From UBA4951 sp963616935 (GTDB taxonomy: Bacteria > Bacillota_I > Bacilli_A > RFN20 > CAG-826), in NCBI GenBank assembly GCA_963616935.1, contig CAVEMS010000002.1, forward strand, positions 186,001-250,000: a DNA stretch of 64,000 bases, read 5' to 3'. The notes under the pieces were generated by a model. The model did no database searches, was not told where the DNA came from, and saw nothing but the letters and a program-made list of their open reading frames with translations. Below are positions 35,518-44,060 of this stretch, one piece after another. Within the stretch, counting starts at the first letter, position 1, and each line of letters starts with the position of its first letter. A program made the translations under genes and the position numbers.

Positions 35518-37247
35518 TTCCCTTCCTCCAATGAAGACGAGGCGAAATCGGCATAAAGAGGGGAGGTTTCGCGTAGCGCCTTGTCATCCCCTTCCGCCAC
35601 GACTTGGCCGTTATCGAAGACCAAGATATCATCGCAATCCTTTAATGAAGAGACGCGTTGCGAGACGATGATCTTTGTCAATTCTTTTTTCTCTTTCAGG
35701 ACCTTCCTTATTTTTTGCTCGCTTAGATAGTCGAGCGCACTCATGGAGTCGTCGAGGATCAATATGTCCCCGCCTTTAAGGAAGGCTCGAGCTATAAGAA
35801 GCCTTTGTTTCTGACCGCCACTGAGATTCGATCCGCCCTCATTTACCGGGTGATCCAGATATTCGGGGAAAGAACGAACGAATTCGTATGCGCAAGCGTC
35901 TTGGAGTGCTTTGACGATCTCTTCCTCGCTTGCGTCTTCTTTCCCAAGCAACATATTCGATCTGATGGTGCCTTTGAACAAAGATGGGCGTTGCGAAACA
36001 AAGGATATTTCCTTGCGAAGAGAGTCCAAATCATATCCTTTTAGCGGCAAGCCTCGATAGGATATTTCGCCTTCGCTTGGATCATATAGCCTCGTCAATA
36101 GGCCGATGACCGTGGATTTGCCACTTCCCGTCCCGCCGATAAGCCCAAGCGATTCGCCTTTCCTTAAGGAAAAGGTGATATTGCTTATGGCGTTCTTGTC
36201 GCCTTCTTTGCCATAGGTGAAAGACACATTCTCGAAGGAGATGATGGCGTCGCTTTCACCTCCATCTTTCTTTGAATACTTAGCTTCGTTTTGCAAAGAC
36301 GGCTCGAGAGAGAGGAAGGAATCGATTCTCTTTTTCGAGGCGCTCGCCTTATTCAAGGAAAGAATGAGCCTAGAGAACATCGTCAAAGCGGCCAAGGAAG
36401 AAACTAGATAGGATATCAAAGAGACAATCTTACCGGTCGTAAGGCTGTCGTCGCCTAAATCTAGCCCGCCTATCCAAACGATGGCGATTAAGCCCGCATT
36501 GACGAGGAAAAAGGTCAAAGGATTCATGAAAGAGTTGAGTTTTGCAAGGGAAATCGTGTTTTTCTTATACGATTCGTTGACTTTTTCGAACTTCTTCTCT
36601 TCGAATTCCTGCTTATTGAATGCCCTGATTGGACGAGCCCCTTTCAAGGAATCGTTTCCAATGGTCGATACCTTATCGAGATCGCTTTGTATCGAAGCGT
36701 ACCTTTTTGGCGATAAAACCATCACGAGCCCAATCACGAGGGCGCTAAGAAGGACGACGCCAAGGAAGATAAGGCCGGCGCGCCAATCGATGACGAAGCT
36801 TATGATAGTTGAGCCAAGGAGCAAGAAAGGCGGGCGGAAGATGAGACGCATGAACATCATGACGCCGCTTTGCATGGCATAGGAATCGCTTCCGATAAGC
36901 GTCAAAACTTTCTCCCTCCCAAAGGAATCGAGCTGCTTTTCCGATAGGGAAGCGGATTTGTCGAATAACGATCTCCTTAGATCGTAGGAATATGATGAAG
37001 CGACGCTGGCGGCGAGATATTGGGCCACCATCGTGATCAAAAAGCCGACGACGGCGAAGGAGAAAAGGAGAAGCCCAAGCTTCCACGTCGTGTCCCAATC
37101 GTTGTTTTTGATGCCGGAATCGATGATGTAACGCACTAAGAATGGCGAAGCGAGTTCCGTCACGCACTCAAAGAGCTTTAAGCACGGAGCCAAAATGACC
37201 TTGACGCGGTATTTCTTTAGCGGCGTCAGCGCGTTTTCCTTTTTCAT
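35514..37247 (-). CDS. ABC exporter half-transporter with degenerate Walker B
   Basis: A 577-residue partner of the next gene. Six membrane helices precede the ATPase domain with Walker A GGTGSGKST near residue 370, a normal signature LSGGQ, and Walker B ILDDSMSALD, where Asp replaces the catalytic Glu. Its Walker motifs would pair with the partner's LSIGE signature to build the inactive site, while its LSGGQ completes the active site. Coupled by ATGA overlaps to the zinc-ribbon gene upstream and the partner downstream. Confidence 0.93.
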   Translation of the reverse strand: MKKENALTPLKKYRVKVILAPCLKLFECVTELASPFLVRYIIDSGIKNNDWDTTWKLGLLLFSFAVVGFLITMVAQYLAASVASSYSYDLRRSLFDKSASLSEKQLDSFGREKVLTLIGSDSYAMQSGVMMFMRLIFRPPFLLLGSTIISFVIDWRAGLIFLGVVLLSALVIGLVMVLSPKRYASIQSDLDKVSTIGNDSLKGARPIRAFNKQEFEEKKFEKVNESYKKNTISLAKLNSFMNPLTFFLVNAGLIAIVWIGGLDLGDDSLTTGKIVSLISYLVSSLAALTMFSRLILSLNKASASKKRIDSFLSLEPSLQNEAKYSKKDGGESDAIISFENVSFTYGKEGDKNAISNITFSLRKGESLGLIGGTGSGKSTVIGLLTRLYDPSEGEISYRGLPLKGYDLDSLRKEISFVSQRPSLFKGTIRSNMLLGKEDASEEEIVKALQDACAYEFVRSFPEYLDHPVNEGGSNLSGGQKQRLLIARAFLKGGDILILDDSMSALDYLSEQKIRKVLKEKKELTKIIVSQRVSSLKDCDDILVFDNGQVVAEGDDKALRETSPLYADFASSSLEEGK

Positions 37248-38632
37248 GCCATACCTTCTTTCTTTTTCTTCTCGAAAGCTTCCATCTCTTCGTCGCTCAT
37301 ATCGAATTCTTTATACGTTAAGACCGTCTTCTCTTCGCCTACGCCGTCGTTATAGACGAAACTCGCGCCAGAGAAATCTTGGCCCATGTTGACGTAATTG
37401 AATTCGGCCCCTGCCTTGAATTCAAGGCTTTCGACCTTCTCGAAAGTCCAGGTTATCCTCTTCTGGCCAAAGCCACAATAGCCGTTCTCGACGTCGAGAA
37501 TAAGCGGCAAATGGGGATAGTCGATCGTCAAAGTCATCGTGCCGGTCGTTTTGTCTAAATCCGCGGAAACGATTTTGGCGTAGCCTTGGTAAACGAACGG
37601 CAAAACATTCGCGTTGATGAGCGAATCAACGAACGTCATCGTGTCATATAAAGGCTCGACGACGTTATCGTCCCACTCCTTTCCGTAGATCATCTTGTAG
37701 GTTTTCTTGCAGAAACCCAGCATTCCTTTAGTCTCCGGCTCATCGCGCTCGACTTCCGATAACGAATCTAGCGAGAACAAAGCGATTAGTAGGAACGTCC
37801 GGAGCATATCGATATGCGTCTGTTCGGAGGAATCAGGCATTGGGACGCTCGAGAAAACTCTCACGCAAACCTCTGGCAAAACGGAGGTGAAACGCCCTTC
37901 GCTTCTTACGAACTTGCCAATGGCGTCGCTAAAGGCGCCCAAATAAGAATTCATGGCGAACATCGTATCCTTTTTGACGAACATCCCGTCGTTAAAGCAA
38001 TCGTTATAATGGAGGAATCCCATCATCGATCCGAGGGACATGGCCTTGGAATAGCAAACGAATGCGTCGGCGTATTGCTTTTTCTCTTGATATATCTCAC
38101 CCAATTGGTCGAGCGCCAAAGGGTTCGTGGAGAGGCATGGCCTAGTGAGATATTCGATCGCTTTGGCGTAGGAATGCTTCGTATACGGGCTACCATAGGC
38201 ATAGAATTCACCAAGCGCATAACAAGCGTCGGCATCGTTTATCCTCACTAAATTTCTTAGATTCGCAAGATAAAGCATCTCGTTATATTTCGTATGGGCG
38301 ATTTCCTTATTCTTATAGTGGCAGACGAATTTTCTGGCCTCATCGATCTTCGCCGGGCCGAAGCCCTTTCCGAAAAGCTCTTCTTTTATCCTAAGTTTCT
38401 CATCCATATCGGCGAACTTTATCCCCGAAGCGTCGCCTATGACCGACTCCGATCCGCATTTAGGGCATACAGCCGCCGTTTCCTCGCCATAGCTCACCCA
38501 TTCGGAAACCTCTTTGGCGTCATATGTTTTCAAGCAGCTTAGGCACGTGCACTTCTCGCTTTTAAGTATTTCAGCATCGTTATCGAAGAAATGTTTTTCG
38601 ACTTCTTCTGCTTTTTTGCTCATTTTTTTCAT
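37244..38632 (-). CDS. Zinc-ribbon and TPR/Sel1-like repeat protein
   Basis: A 462-residue soluble protein. The N-terminal 60 residues carry two CxxC pairs (CLSC and CPKC) that should bind zinc. Helical repeats of TPR/Sel1 type follow (DACYALGEFYAYGS, LALDQLGEIYQEKKQYADAF, near residues 135-195). The C-terminal 100 residues are beta-rich. It is first in an operon with the ABC exporter, so it may regulate or scaffold it. ATG 38632 is selected because TAAAAT ends 7 bases upstream with TTGTTA 18 bases earlier. The frame is open to 38656 but that lies before the promoter box's start point. Confidence 0.75.
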   Translation of the reverse strand: MKKMSKKAEEVEKHFFDNDAEILKSEKCTCLSCLKTYDAKEVSEWVSYGEETAAVCPKCGSESVIGDASGIKFADMDEKLRIKEELFGKGFGPAKIDEARKFVCHYKNKEIAHTKYNEMLYLANLRNLVRINDADACYALGEFYAYGSPYTKHSYAKAIEYLTRPCLSTNPLALDQLGEIYQEKKQYADAFVCYSKAMSLGSMMGFLHYNDCFNDGMFVKKDTMFAMNSYLGAFSDAIGKFVRSEGRFTSVLPEVCVRVFSSVPMPDSSEQTHIDMLRTFLLIALFSLDSLSEVERDEPETKGMLGFCKKTYKMIYGKEWDDNVVEPLYDTMTFVDSLINANVLPFVYQGYAKIVSADLDKTTGTMTLTIDYPHLPLILDVENGYCGFGQKRITWTFEKVESLEFKAGAEFNYVNMGQDFSGASFVYNDGVGEEKTVLTYKEFDMSDEEMEAFEKKKKEGMA

Positions 38633-38639
38633 ACGGTGA

Positions 38640-38669
38640 ATTTTAGCACCGCGCACCCACGCATAACAA
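38640..38669 (-). promoter_or_regulatory. Promoter of the zinc-ribbon/ABC exporter operon
   Basis: Minus strand: TTGTTA (38664-38669), 18-base spacer, TAAAAT (38640-38645), 7 bases, ATG 38632. Confidence 0.6.
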
Positions 38670-38711
38670 CATTCGCATAGCGAAAAGAAGTGTTTTATGT
38701 CGGCGAGATTA

Positions 38712-38717
38712 TATAAT
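38712..38717 (+). promoter_or_regulatory. -10 box of the PAP2-like/acyltransferase/ligase cluster
   Basis: TATAAT ends 14 bases before the ATG at 38732, giving a leader of about 7 bases. An out-of-frame ATG at 38721 lies between. No strong -35 is seen. Confidence 0.5.
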
Positions 38718-38731
38718 GTAATGGTTTTACC

Positions 38732-39808
38732 ATGAGCAAAGCCAAGATTCTTAGAAAAATACCGCTCCTATCGTCGCTGGCCGTCTTTTTGGTCGCACTT
38801 ATACTTTTGCTCGTAGCAAGCCAAAAAGACCTGGAAATAGCCTCTTCCTCCTATAACCGACTCGATAAAGCGGCCCCTTACGTATCGGCAATCGCCGCGC
38901 TTCCCGGCTACCTTCTTTTCGCGATGTCTGGCTATATGATCACCTCAGAGATCAATGACGAGCCCTCGAAAATCAAAGACTTTCTAAGCGTCGTCCCGTT
39001 GATCGTCATCTCGATTGGCGCGGGCGCATTATACGGATACACGTCGATAAGCCGCCTGATTTCCTCGATTTATCTGGCCGTATCGATCGGCATCGTCTTG
39101 ATCGTCGGGCTAACGATGCTATTCATGTGGCTATATGAGAAATACGGGGAAAAGGGCCCAACTGGCGTTGGGTATGTCCTTTTGGCGTCTTTCGCCATGG
39201 TCTTCCTATTCTCTTTCTTGTCTAATCTCCTCGTCATCCGACCATCGTATAAGGGGCTACTCGAAAAAGAAAACGGAAGCGAGCTTTTCCTCGATTGGTG
39301 GAATTTCAAATCGAGCGATCCTGAATATTTAGAGAAAGCGGGTTTGGATATCGTTTATTTAAGGGGCGGCATCTCGCTAGATTCCTCTATATCCGCCTTG
39401 ACGTTGCTATTGCCGCTTGCGTTGCCAAAGAAAATGAAGATGAAAGAGGCGATAGGCGCCGCTTCCGTCTTCCTTTTCATCCTTCTCTCGAGCATTTCCG
39501 AGCTTAGCGATGGCCGACACTATCTAAGCGAAATCGCTTGGGGTCTTATAATCGTTTCGCTTCTTGCTACGCCTTTCCTATCAAATGAAAAGTTCTATTC
39601 TGGCGAATCCATCGCCATGATGGCCATAGGAAAAGGCGAGAAGGTAAGGATGCATGGCGAGAACGCCTCCGCGAAAGCGCTCCGTCTTAACCTAGCCTCA
39701 TCAAGCGAAAGGGAAATGAAGATGAGGAGAAAATACAACTCCTCGCGGGAATCCATATCGGCCTTTGCGCCCGCTAAAACGCCCATGAAAGGAAGAAAGA
39801 GGAAATGA
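38732..39808 (+). CDS. PAP2-like membrane protein, degenerate
   Basis: A 358-residue protein with seven or so membrane helices and an 80-residue charged C-terminal tail. LLVIRPSYKG near residue 170 and SDGRHYLSEIAWG near residue 255 resemble the first and third motifs of PAP2 lipid phosphatases. The central SGH motif is not evident and the usual Asp of the third motif is Glu, so activity is doubtful. It opens a coupled cluster with an HGSNAT-type acyltransferase and an acyl-activating enzyme, which points to lipid or envelope work. The stop is TGA within ATGA. Confidence 0.55.
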   Translation: MSKAKILRKIPLLSSLAVFLVALILLLVASQKDLEIASSSYNRLDKAAPYVSAIAALPGYLLFAMSGYMITSEINDEPSKIKDFLSVVPLIVISIGAGALYGYTSISRLISSIYLAVSIGIVLIVGLTMLFMWLYEKYGEKGPTGVGYVLLASFAMVFLFSFLSNLLVIRPSYKGLLEKENGSELFLDWWNFKSSDPEYLEKAGLDIVYLRGGISLDSSISALTLLLPLALPKKMKMKEAIGAASVFLFILLSSISELSDGRHYLSEIAWGLIIVSLLATPFLSNEKFYSGESIAMMAIGKGEKVRMHGENASAKALRLNLASSSEREMKMRRKYNSSRESISAFAPAKTPMKGRKRK

Positions 39809-40761
39809 GCGGCGACAAGGCGATGTCCTTGCCACTTCGCATCCAAGAAAAGAAGTCGAAAAGGATATTCGAAATAGACTTCATACGCGGCATTGCCGTT
39901 TTTTTAATGATCTTGATACACGGCTGCTACACCTTTGGATACGGCTATGAGGCGATGATGGAATTCGAAGGGGGAGCGCCCGAATGGATCGAAGGAGGAT
40001 CGACTTTCTTCGAATTCATCTTCCTTTCCGTCACCCAGCCAAACGGTGCCTTATCCGGGGGGATAACCTCGAGTTTCGCCATCGCAGGCTATAACCTCCA
40101 CACCAATTTATATTGCCTTGAGGTTTTCTTCTCCGGCGCCTTTATGCTGCTATCCGGCATCTCGTGCGCCTTTTCGAAGTCGAACATGTCGCGGTCCGTC
40201 GATCTATGTTATTTGGCGATCCTTGCCACCATCGCGCTAGATTCCATCTCATATACCGGGCTAATCGACATCCACATATGGTTTGGCATATTGAATTCGA
40301 TGTCGATTGGGCTCCTTCTCTATTCCTGCTTCGATCTTTTCTTCAAAGAATGGTGGCATGACTTGCTTCTTGCCTTGCCACTAATCGTATTGAACGCTTT
40401 CGTGGTGCTTAGCGCGCACTCTAACGGCTATATGGATAAAATCGATCCGAAAAGCGCCAAGGATTTCGGCGATTGCCTCTATAACCTCATCGGCTTGTTG
40501 CTTGGCAGATTCCGTTATGGCGACGATTATTTTTCGCCTCTTAACGTCACGATCGTGATTTTGCTCGGAGCCGCGATAGGGAAAACCCTATATAAGAACA
40601 AAAAGTCGATATTGCCGGACGATTTCCCGACGAAATGGGGAATGCCGCTCGCTTTCATCGGACGCCATTCCTTATTGATTTACGTCACCCACCAAGTCGC
40701 GATCTATATCATAATGATCGTCATGACGCTTTCTTTAGGAGCCAAGATCAAAGGATTATGA
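39805..40761 (+). CDS. HGSNAT/DUF1624-type membrane acyltransferase
   Basis: A 318-residue polytopic protein. The N-terminal RIFEIDFIRGIAVFLMILIH holds the Asp, Arg and His of the heparan-alpha-glucosaminide N-acetyltransferase catalytic domain family (DUF1624). Members move acyl groups across the membrane onto sugars or other acceptors. Later helices include HIWFGILNSMSIGLLLY near residue 150 and GRHSLLIYVTHQ near 290, both family-like. It overlaps both neighbours by ATGA. The downstream ligase could supply the activated acyl group; this is inference. Confidence 0.8.
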   Translation: MSGDKAMSLPLRIQEKKSKRIFEIDFIRGIAVFLMILIHGCYTFGYGYEAMMEFEGGAPEWIEGGSTFFEFIFLSVTQPNGALSGGITSSFAIAGYNLHTNLYCLEVFFSGAFMLLSGISCAFSKSNMSRSVDLCYLAILATIALDSISYTGLIDIHIWFGILNSMSIGLLLYSCFDLFFKEWWHDLLLALPLIVLNAFVVLSAHSNGYMDKIDPKSAKDFGDCLYNLIGLLLGRFRYGDDYFSPLNVTIVILLGAAIGKTLYKNKKSILPDDFPTKWGMPLAFIGRHSLLIYVTHQVAIYIIMIVMTLSLGAKIKGL

Positions 40762-42359
40762 GGAAGATCAAATCGCTATACGACCAATTCTTCGAAACGG
40801 CGAGAAGATTCCCCAATAACATCGCGAGCATTTTCGAGAGGAAGAGAATCAGCTACAAAAAACTCGATAGATTAATCGATCTAGCAGCTAGAAGGCTCCT
40901 ATCGATCGGGGTGAAGAAAGGCGAAGTCGTCACTTTGGCATTGCCCAATTCGATCGAAACCGTCTCCGTCTTTTACGCGATAAACAAAATCGGGGCCATC
41001 TCCTATAACATCCATCCCCTCTCGCCAGTCGACAAAGTCGTAAAAATGATGGAAGGGGCCAATTCGAGGATTCTTTTGACCGTCGGAAAAGACGTCCAAG
41101 CCGATTATGGCGATAACATTCGAGCATTTGTCATAAACCCCTACAAATCCTCTTCAAAAATCAAATCATTAATCTTCAAAAGAAAAGCAAAAAAGCCTTC
41201 GAATTCCGTTTATTTTTCAAAAATAAAGCCGTTTTGCGGGGATTTTGCGAAAGAGGATATAAACGAAAACGACGACGCCGTATATCTAAACACCGGCGGG
41301 ACGGATGGGAAGCCAAAGGTCGTCCGCTTGTCGAATAAGGCCATTAACCACGTTGGCAAAAACGGCTATCAGTTAATCGGCGGTCCATATCAATCGATAA
41401 GGATTCTGACCGCCATCCCCTTATTCCACGTCTTCGGTCTTGAGATGGGCGTCCATACCCCTTTATCCTTTGGCGGCGCATCGGTTCTTATGCTTCGATT
41501 CCGAACTAAGGAAGCGATTAAGCACATCAAAAAAGGCGATAGCACGGTGATTCTCGGCGTGCCTTCGCTTTATAACGCGTTATTGGCGCGCGATTCCTTT
41601 TATGGCGAGCACCTAAAGAAGCAGATAACGGCCTTCGTCGGAGGCGATAACGTCCCCGAAAGCCTTTTGGAGCGTTGGAACCTGGCCATGAAGAATAATG
41701 GCAGCGAAGCGAGGCTCTACCAAGGCTATGGCTTGACCGAAGCTGGGGTGGTCGTCGTTAGCACCAAAGGGCATGACAAAAAGGGCTCCATCGGCACTGC
41801 GCTTCCAGGCGTCAAGATCAAGATACTAGACACCGCCACGAGAAAAGAGAAAAAGAACGGCGAATCAGGCGAAATAGCGATTGGCGGGCCCTCTTTGATG
41901 AATGCTTACCTAAACCAGACGAAGGAAAATGAAGAGGGATTCACCTATATAGATGGGGAACGCTACTTCTTGACGAAGGATTATGGCTATTGCGACGAAG
42001 ACGGCTTCAATTACTTCCGCCAAAGGATCAGGAGAATCGTCAAGATAAACGGCGAGACGATTTGCCCTAGCGAAACCGAGGACGCCGCCCTTTCGTTGGA
42101 AGAGGTCTTCGACGCCTATTGCTATGGCGTAAGCGATGAGCGGAAAGGATCGAAGCTAAGGCTATTAGTCGTCAAAAGGAAGGGCGATCACTTCGTAAGC
42201 GACGAAGAGGCGAAAAAGGCGATAATCGAGAAAATATCCTCTTCGTTAACGGCCTCGCACCTACCAGAAAAGATATTCTTCGTCGAAAAGCTGCCCCGCA
42301 CGCCGATTGGCAAAATAGACGTCAAGGAAATCGAGAAAAGAAAGGAATTCTTCGATTAA
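40758..42359 (+). CDS. AMP-forming acyl-activating enzyme (ANL superfamily)
   Basis: A 533-residue adenylate-forming ligase. Motifs: phosphate loop NTGGTDGKPKVV near residue 178 (usually TSGTTGxPK, so slightly divergent), YGLTEAG near 323, the DYGYCDEDGF hinge segment and the catalytic lysine in TPIGKIDVKE near 517. It probably activates a fatty or other carboxylic acid to an acyl-AMP/CoA. ATG 40758 overlaps the acyltransferase stop as ATGA and fits the family N-terminus (SLYDQFFETARRFPNN). The 3' end overlaps the Nudix gene by 4 bases. Confidence 0.88.
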   Translation: MRKIKSLYDQFFETARRFPNNIASIFERKRISYKKLDRLIDLAARRLLSIGVKKGEVVTLALPNSIETVSVFYAINKIGAISYNIHPLSPVDKVVKMMEGANSRILLTVGKDVQADYGDNIRAFVINPYKSSSKIKSLIFKRKAKKPSNSVYFSKIKPFCGDFAKEDINENDDAVYLNTGGTDGKPKVVRLSNKAINHVGKNGYQLIGGPYQSIRILTAIPLFHVFGLEMGVHTPLSFGGASVLMLRFRTKEAIKHIKKGDSTVILGVPSLYNALLARDSFYGEHLKKQITAFVGGDNVPESLLERWNLAMKNNGSEARLYQGYGLTEAGVVVVSTKGHDKKGSIGTALPGVKIKILDTATRKEKKNGESGEIAIGGPSLMNAYLNQTKENEEGFTYIDGERYFLTKDYGYCDEDGFNYFRQRIRRIVKINGETICPSETEDAALSLEEVFDAYCYGVSDERKGSKLRLLVVKRKGDHFVSDEEAKKAIIEKISSSLTASHLPEKIFFVEKLPRTPIGKIDVKEIEKRKEFFD

Positions 42360-42754
42360 TATTCCTTCATTTGCCTAAGCAACAGATCGAAATCAGTCGA
42401 TTGGGGGTATTTGTCGAGATCGCTTTCTTTAATCCAGAAAACCTCCCCTTCATCGCTTGACGATATTTCCCCTTCGAATCTATTCGTTTTGAATAAAAGA
42501 GAAAGGTGCCTGACGTTTTCGCTTGGAATATTCCATTCGAAATATCCGCAGGGCTTTAGATCATAGACCTCTAGCCCCGTCTCTTCCTTCATTTCGCGAC
42601 GCACGCTATCGAGGACCGATTCATCTTTCTCCACATGCCCGCCCGGGAAGTTTATCCCCGGCCAATCCTTCTTTTTCCTAAGCTGCACCAAGAATGATCC
42701 GTCGTCCCGATAGACCATGCAAAGGTTTGTAAGAATCACTTTGGAATCGTTCAT
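42356..42754 (-). CDS. Nudix hydrolase (MutT/8-oxo-dGTP type)
   Basis: A 132-residue protein with a full Nudix box, GGHVEKDESVLDSVRREMKE followed by ETGL, near residues 38-61. The preceding LRKKKDWPGINFP and the small size fit the 8-oxo-dGTP diphosphatase group, but Nudix substrates are hard to predict. The promoter (TTGAGA, 17 bases, TATCAT) ends 6 bases before the ATG and overlaps that of the divergent neighbour. Confidence 0.9.
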   Translation of the reverse strand: MNDSKVILTNLCMVYRDDGSFLVQLRKKKDWPGINFPGGHVEKDESVLDSVRREMKEETGLEVYDLKPCGYFEWNIPSENVRHLSLLFKTNRFEGEISSSDEGEVFWIKESDLDKYPQSTDFDLLLRQMKEY

Positions 42755-42760
42755 GGCGAT

Positions 42761-42799
42761 ATGATACGCCTTGAGAAGAAATCTCTCAAAACATAGAAT
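42761..42799. promoter_or_regulatory. Overlapping divergent leaderless promoters with TTGAGA inverted repeat
   Basis: Minus strand (Nudix): TTGAGA at 42784-42789, 17 bases, TATCAT at 42761-42766, 6 bases, ATG 42754. Plus strand (methyltransferase-like): TTGAGA at 42771-42776, 17 bases, TAGAAT at 42794-42799, 6 bases, ATG 42806. Each -35 lies in the other's spacer, and together they form TTGAGA-7-TCTCAA. Confidence 0.8.
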
Positions 42800-42805
42800 G
42801 TGCGT

Positions 42806-43786
42806 ATGAAGATTTTCTTATCCGAAAAAGAGAAGAAAGAATGGGCGAAGATACTTCGTTCCTTCGATATAACGATAGAGGAATCCGATTTCTGGAATGC
42901 CGTCTTATTCGGAGAAGTTCCTCAAAACGAGTGGCTAGCAAAGGCCAAAAGGCTTTCCGTTTCAGGCTATATAGACGATCCATACATGAATAATGTCCTT
43001 CCGTCTATAAGCGAAATAGGCAATATCTCATTACGCTACGAAAACTATCGGAAAAAGGAAGGATTCGTATACGACGAAATCACATATGATCCAGTAACTT
43101 ACGAAGAAAAGACACCATTTGGCTATTTCGACGAAGAATTTCGCTATCTCGCCTTGAAGAAAGGCGACGCGACTTGGATGAGCGTCATACCGCACGAAAT
43201 AAACACGATGAAGGAACCGATAGAAGAAGCGCGCGGCAAGGTTTTGACGTTAGGGCTTGGAATCGGGTATTACGTCTATAACGTTTTGATGAAAAAGAAC
43301 GTCGAGGAAGTCACAGTCGTCGAGTACGACAAAGACGTGATCGAGGTTTTTAAGAAGCGCTTGCTCCCCTTCTTCCCTAACAAGGAGAAGCTAAGAATAA
43401 TCGAAGGGGACGCCTTCGAATATCTCTCTCACGCCAAACCGTTCGACTATTGCTTCGCCGATTTGTGGCATATGCCGGAAGACGGGCTTCCGATGTATCT
43501 CAAACTAAGAAAATATGAAGATACCTATCCGAATGCGAGTTTCTCCTACTGGATAGAGAAATCGATGCTCGCTTTGATGAGGCGGTCGCTCATCGTCCTA
43601 TTTGATGAAGAGATGAGCCAAGAGACGAAAGACGAAGACTATACGGAATCCGAGACCCTTGGCGACAAATTGATAAACGCTTTGCACTTCCTTTTGAAGG
43701 ACGCAGAAATTAAAAGCATCGCCGATTTGCGTGGATTTTTGGATATCGATGGACTTAGGGAACTAGCCAAGAAGCTCGTTATATAG
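42806..43786 (+). CDS. SAM-dependent methyltransferase-like protein (spermidine synthase fold)
   Basis: A 326-residue protein. The C-terminal two thirds have the Rossmann-type SAM-binding signature: LTLGLGIGYYVYN near residue 146, acidic VVEYDKDVIEV at the end of the second strand, and FDYCFADLWHMPEDG near 215, resembling spermidine synthases and small-molecule methyltransferases. The N-terminal 130 residues are unassigned. No polyamine genes are nearby. ATG 42806 is fixed by TAGAAT ending 6 bases upstream. The frame is open 2 codons further but inside the promoter. Confidence 0.75.
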   Translation: MKIFLSEKEKKEWAKILRSFDITIEESDFWNAVLFGEVPQNEWLAKAKRLSVSGYIDDPYMNNVLPSISEIGNISLRYENYRKKEGFVYDEITYDPVTYEEKTPFGYFDEEFRYLALKKGDATWMSVIPHEINTMKEPIEEARGKVLTLGLGIGYYVYNVLMKKNVEEVTVVEYDKDVIEVFKKRLLPFFPNKEKLRIIEGDAFEYLSHAKPFDYCFADLWHMPEDGLPMYLKLRKYEDTYPNASFSYWIEKSMLALMRRSLIVLFDEEMSQETKDEDYTESETLGDKLINALHFLLKDAEIKSIADLRGFLDIDGLRELAKKLVI

Positions 43787-43787
43787 G

Positions 43788-44060
43788 CTATTTTGCGGCA
43801 AGCAAATCGCTTAGTTCCGGGTGTTTTTCGAAATAGGAGACGGCATAGGAGCAGATGGGATCGATTTTGAACCCCTCTTTCTTGGCTTTCTCAACGATCA
43901 TCCCCAATAATTTGGAGGCGATCCCTTGCCCACGAAGAGAGGGATCCACGTAAGTCTTTGTAATATGACAGACGCCGGATTCCATATGGAAAGACAAGGC
44001 CGCTTTCATAGTGCCTTCCACTTCGACGGATATCGTATCTTCAGATTCGATGATTCTCAT
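43788..44060 (-). CDS. Small GNAT-type N-acetyltransferase (PF14542, YjdJ-like)
   Basis: A 90-residue protein. YVDPSLRGQGIASKLLG near residue 40 is the acetyl-CoA loop, and ICSYAVSYFEKHPEL at the C-terminus is the hallmark of this mini-GNAT family, which has a Cys in place. Function unknown in general. Its ATG overlaps the exonuclease stop as ATGA, so it is co-translated with it. Confidence 0.88.
   Translation of the reverse strand: MRIIESEDTISVEVEGTMKAALSFHMESGVCHITKTYVDPSLRGQGIASKLLGMIVEKAKKEGFKIDPICSYAVSYFEKHPELSDLLAAK

Noticed and set aside
40635..40757. N-terminal extension of the acyl-activating enzyme
   Set aside because: The extension lies in the acyltransferase coding region. ATG 40758 gives a family-like N-terminus and an ATGA junction.
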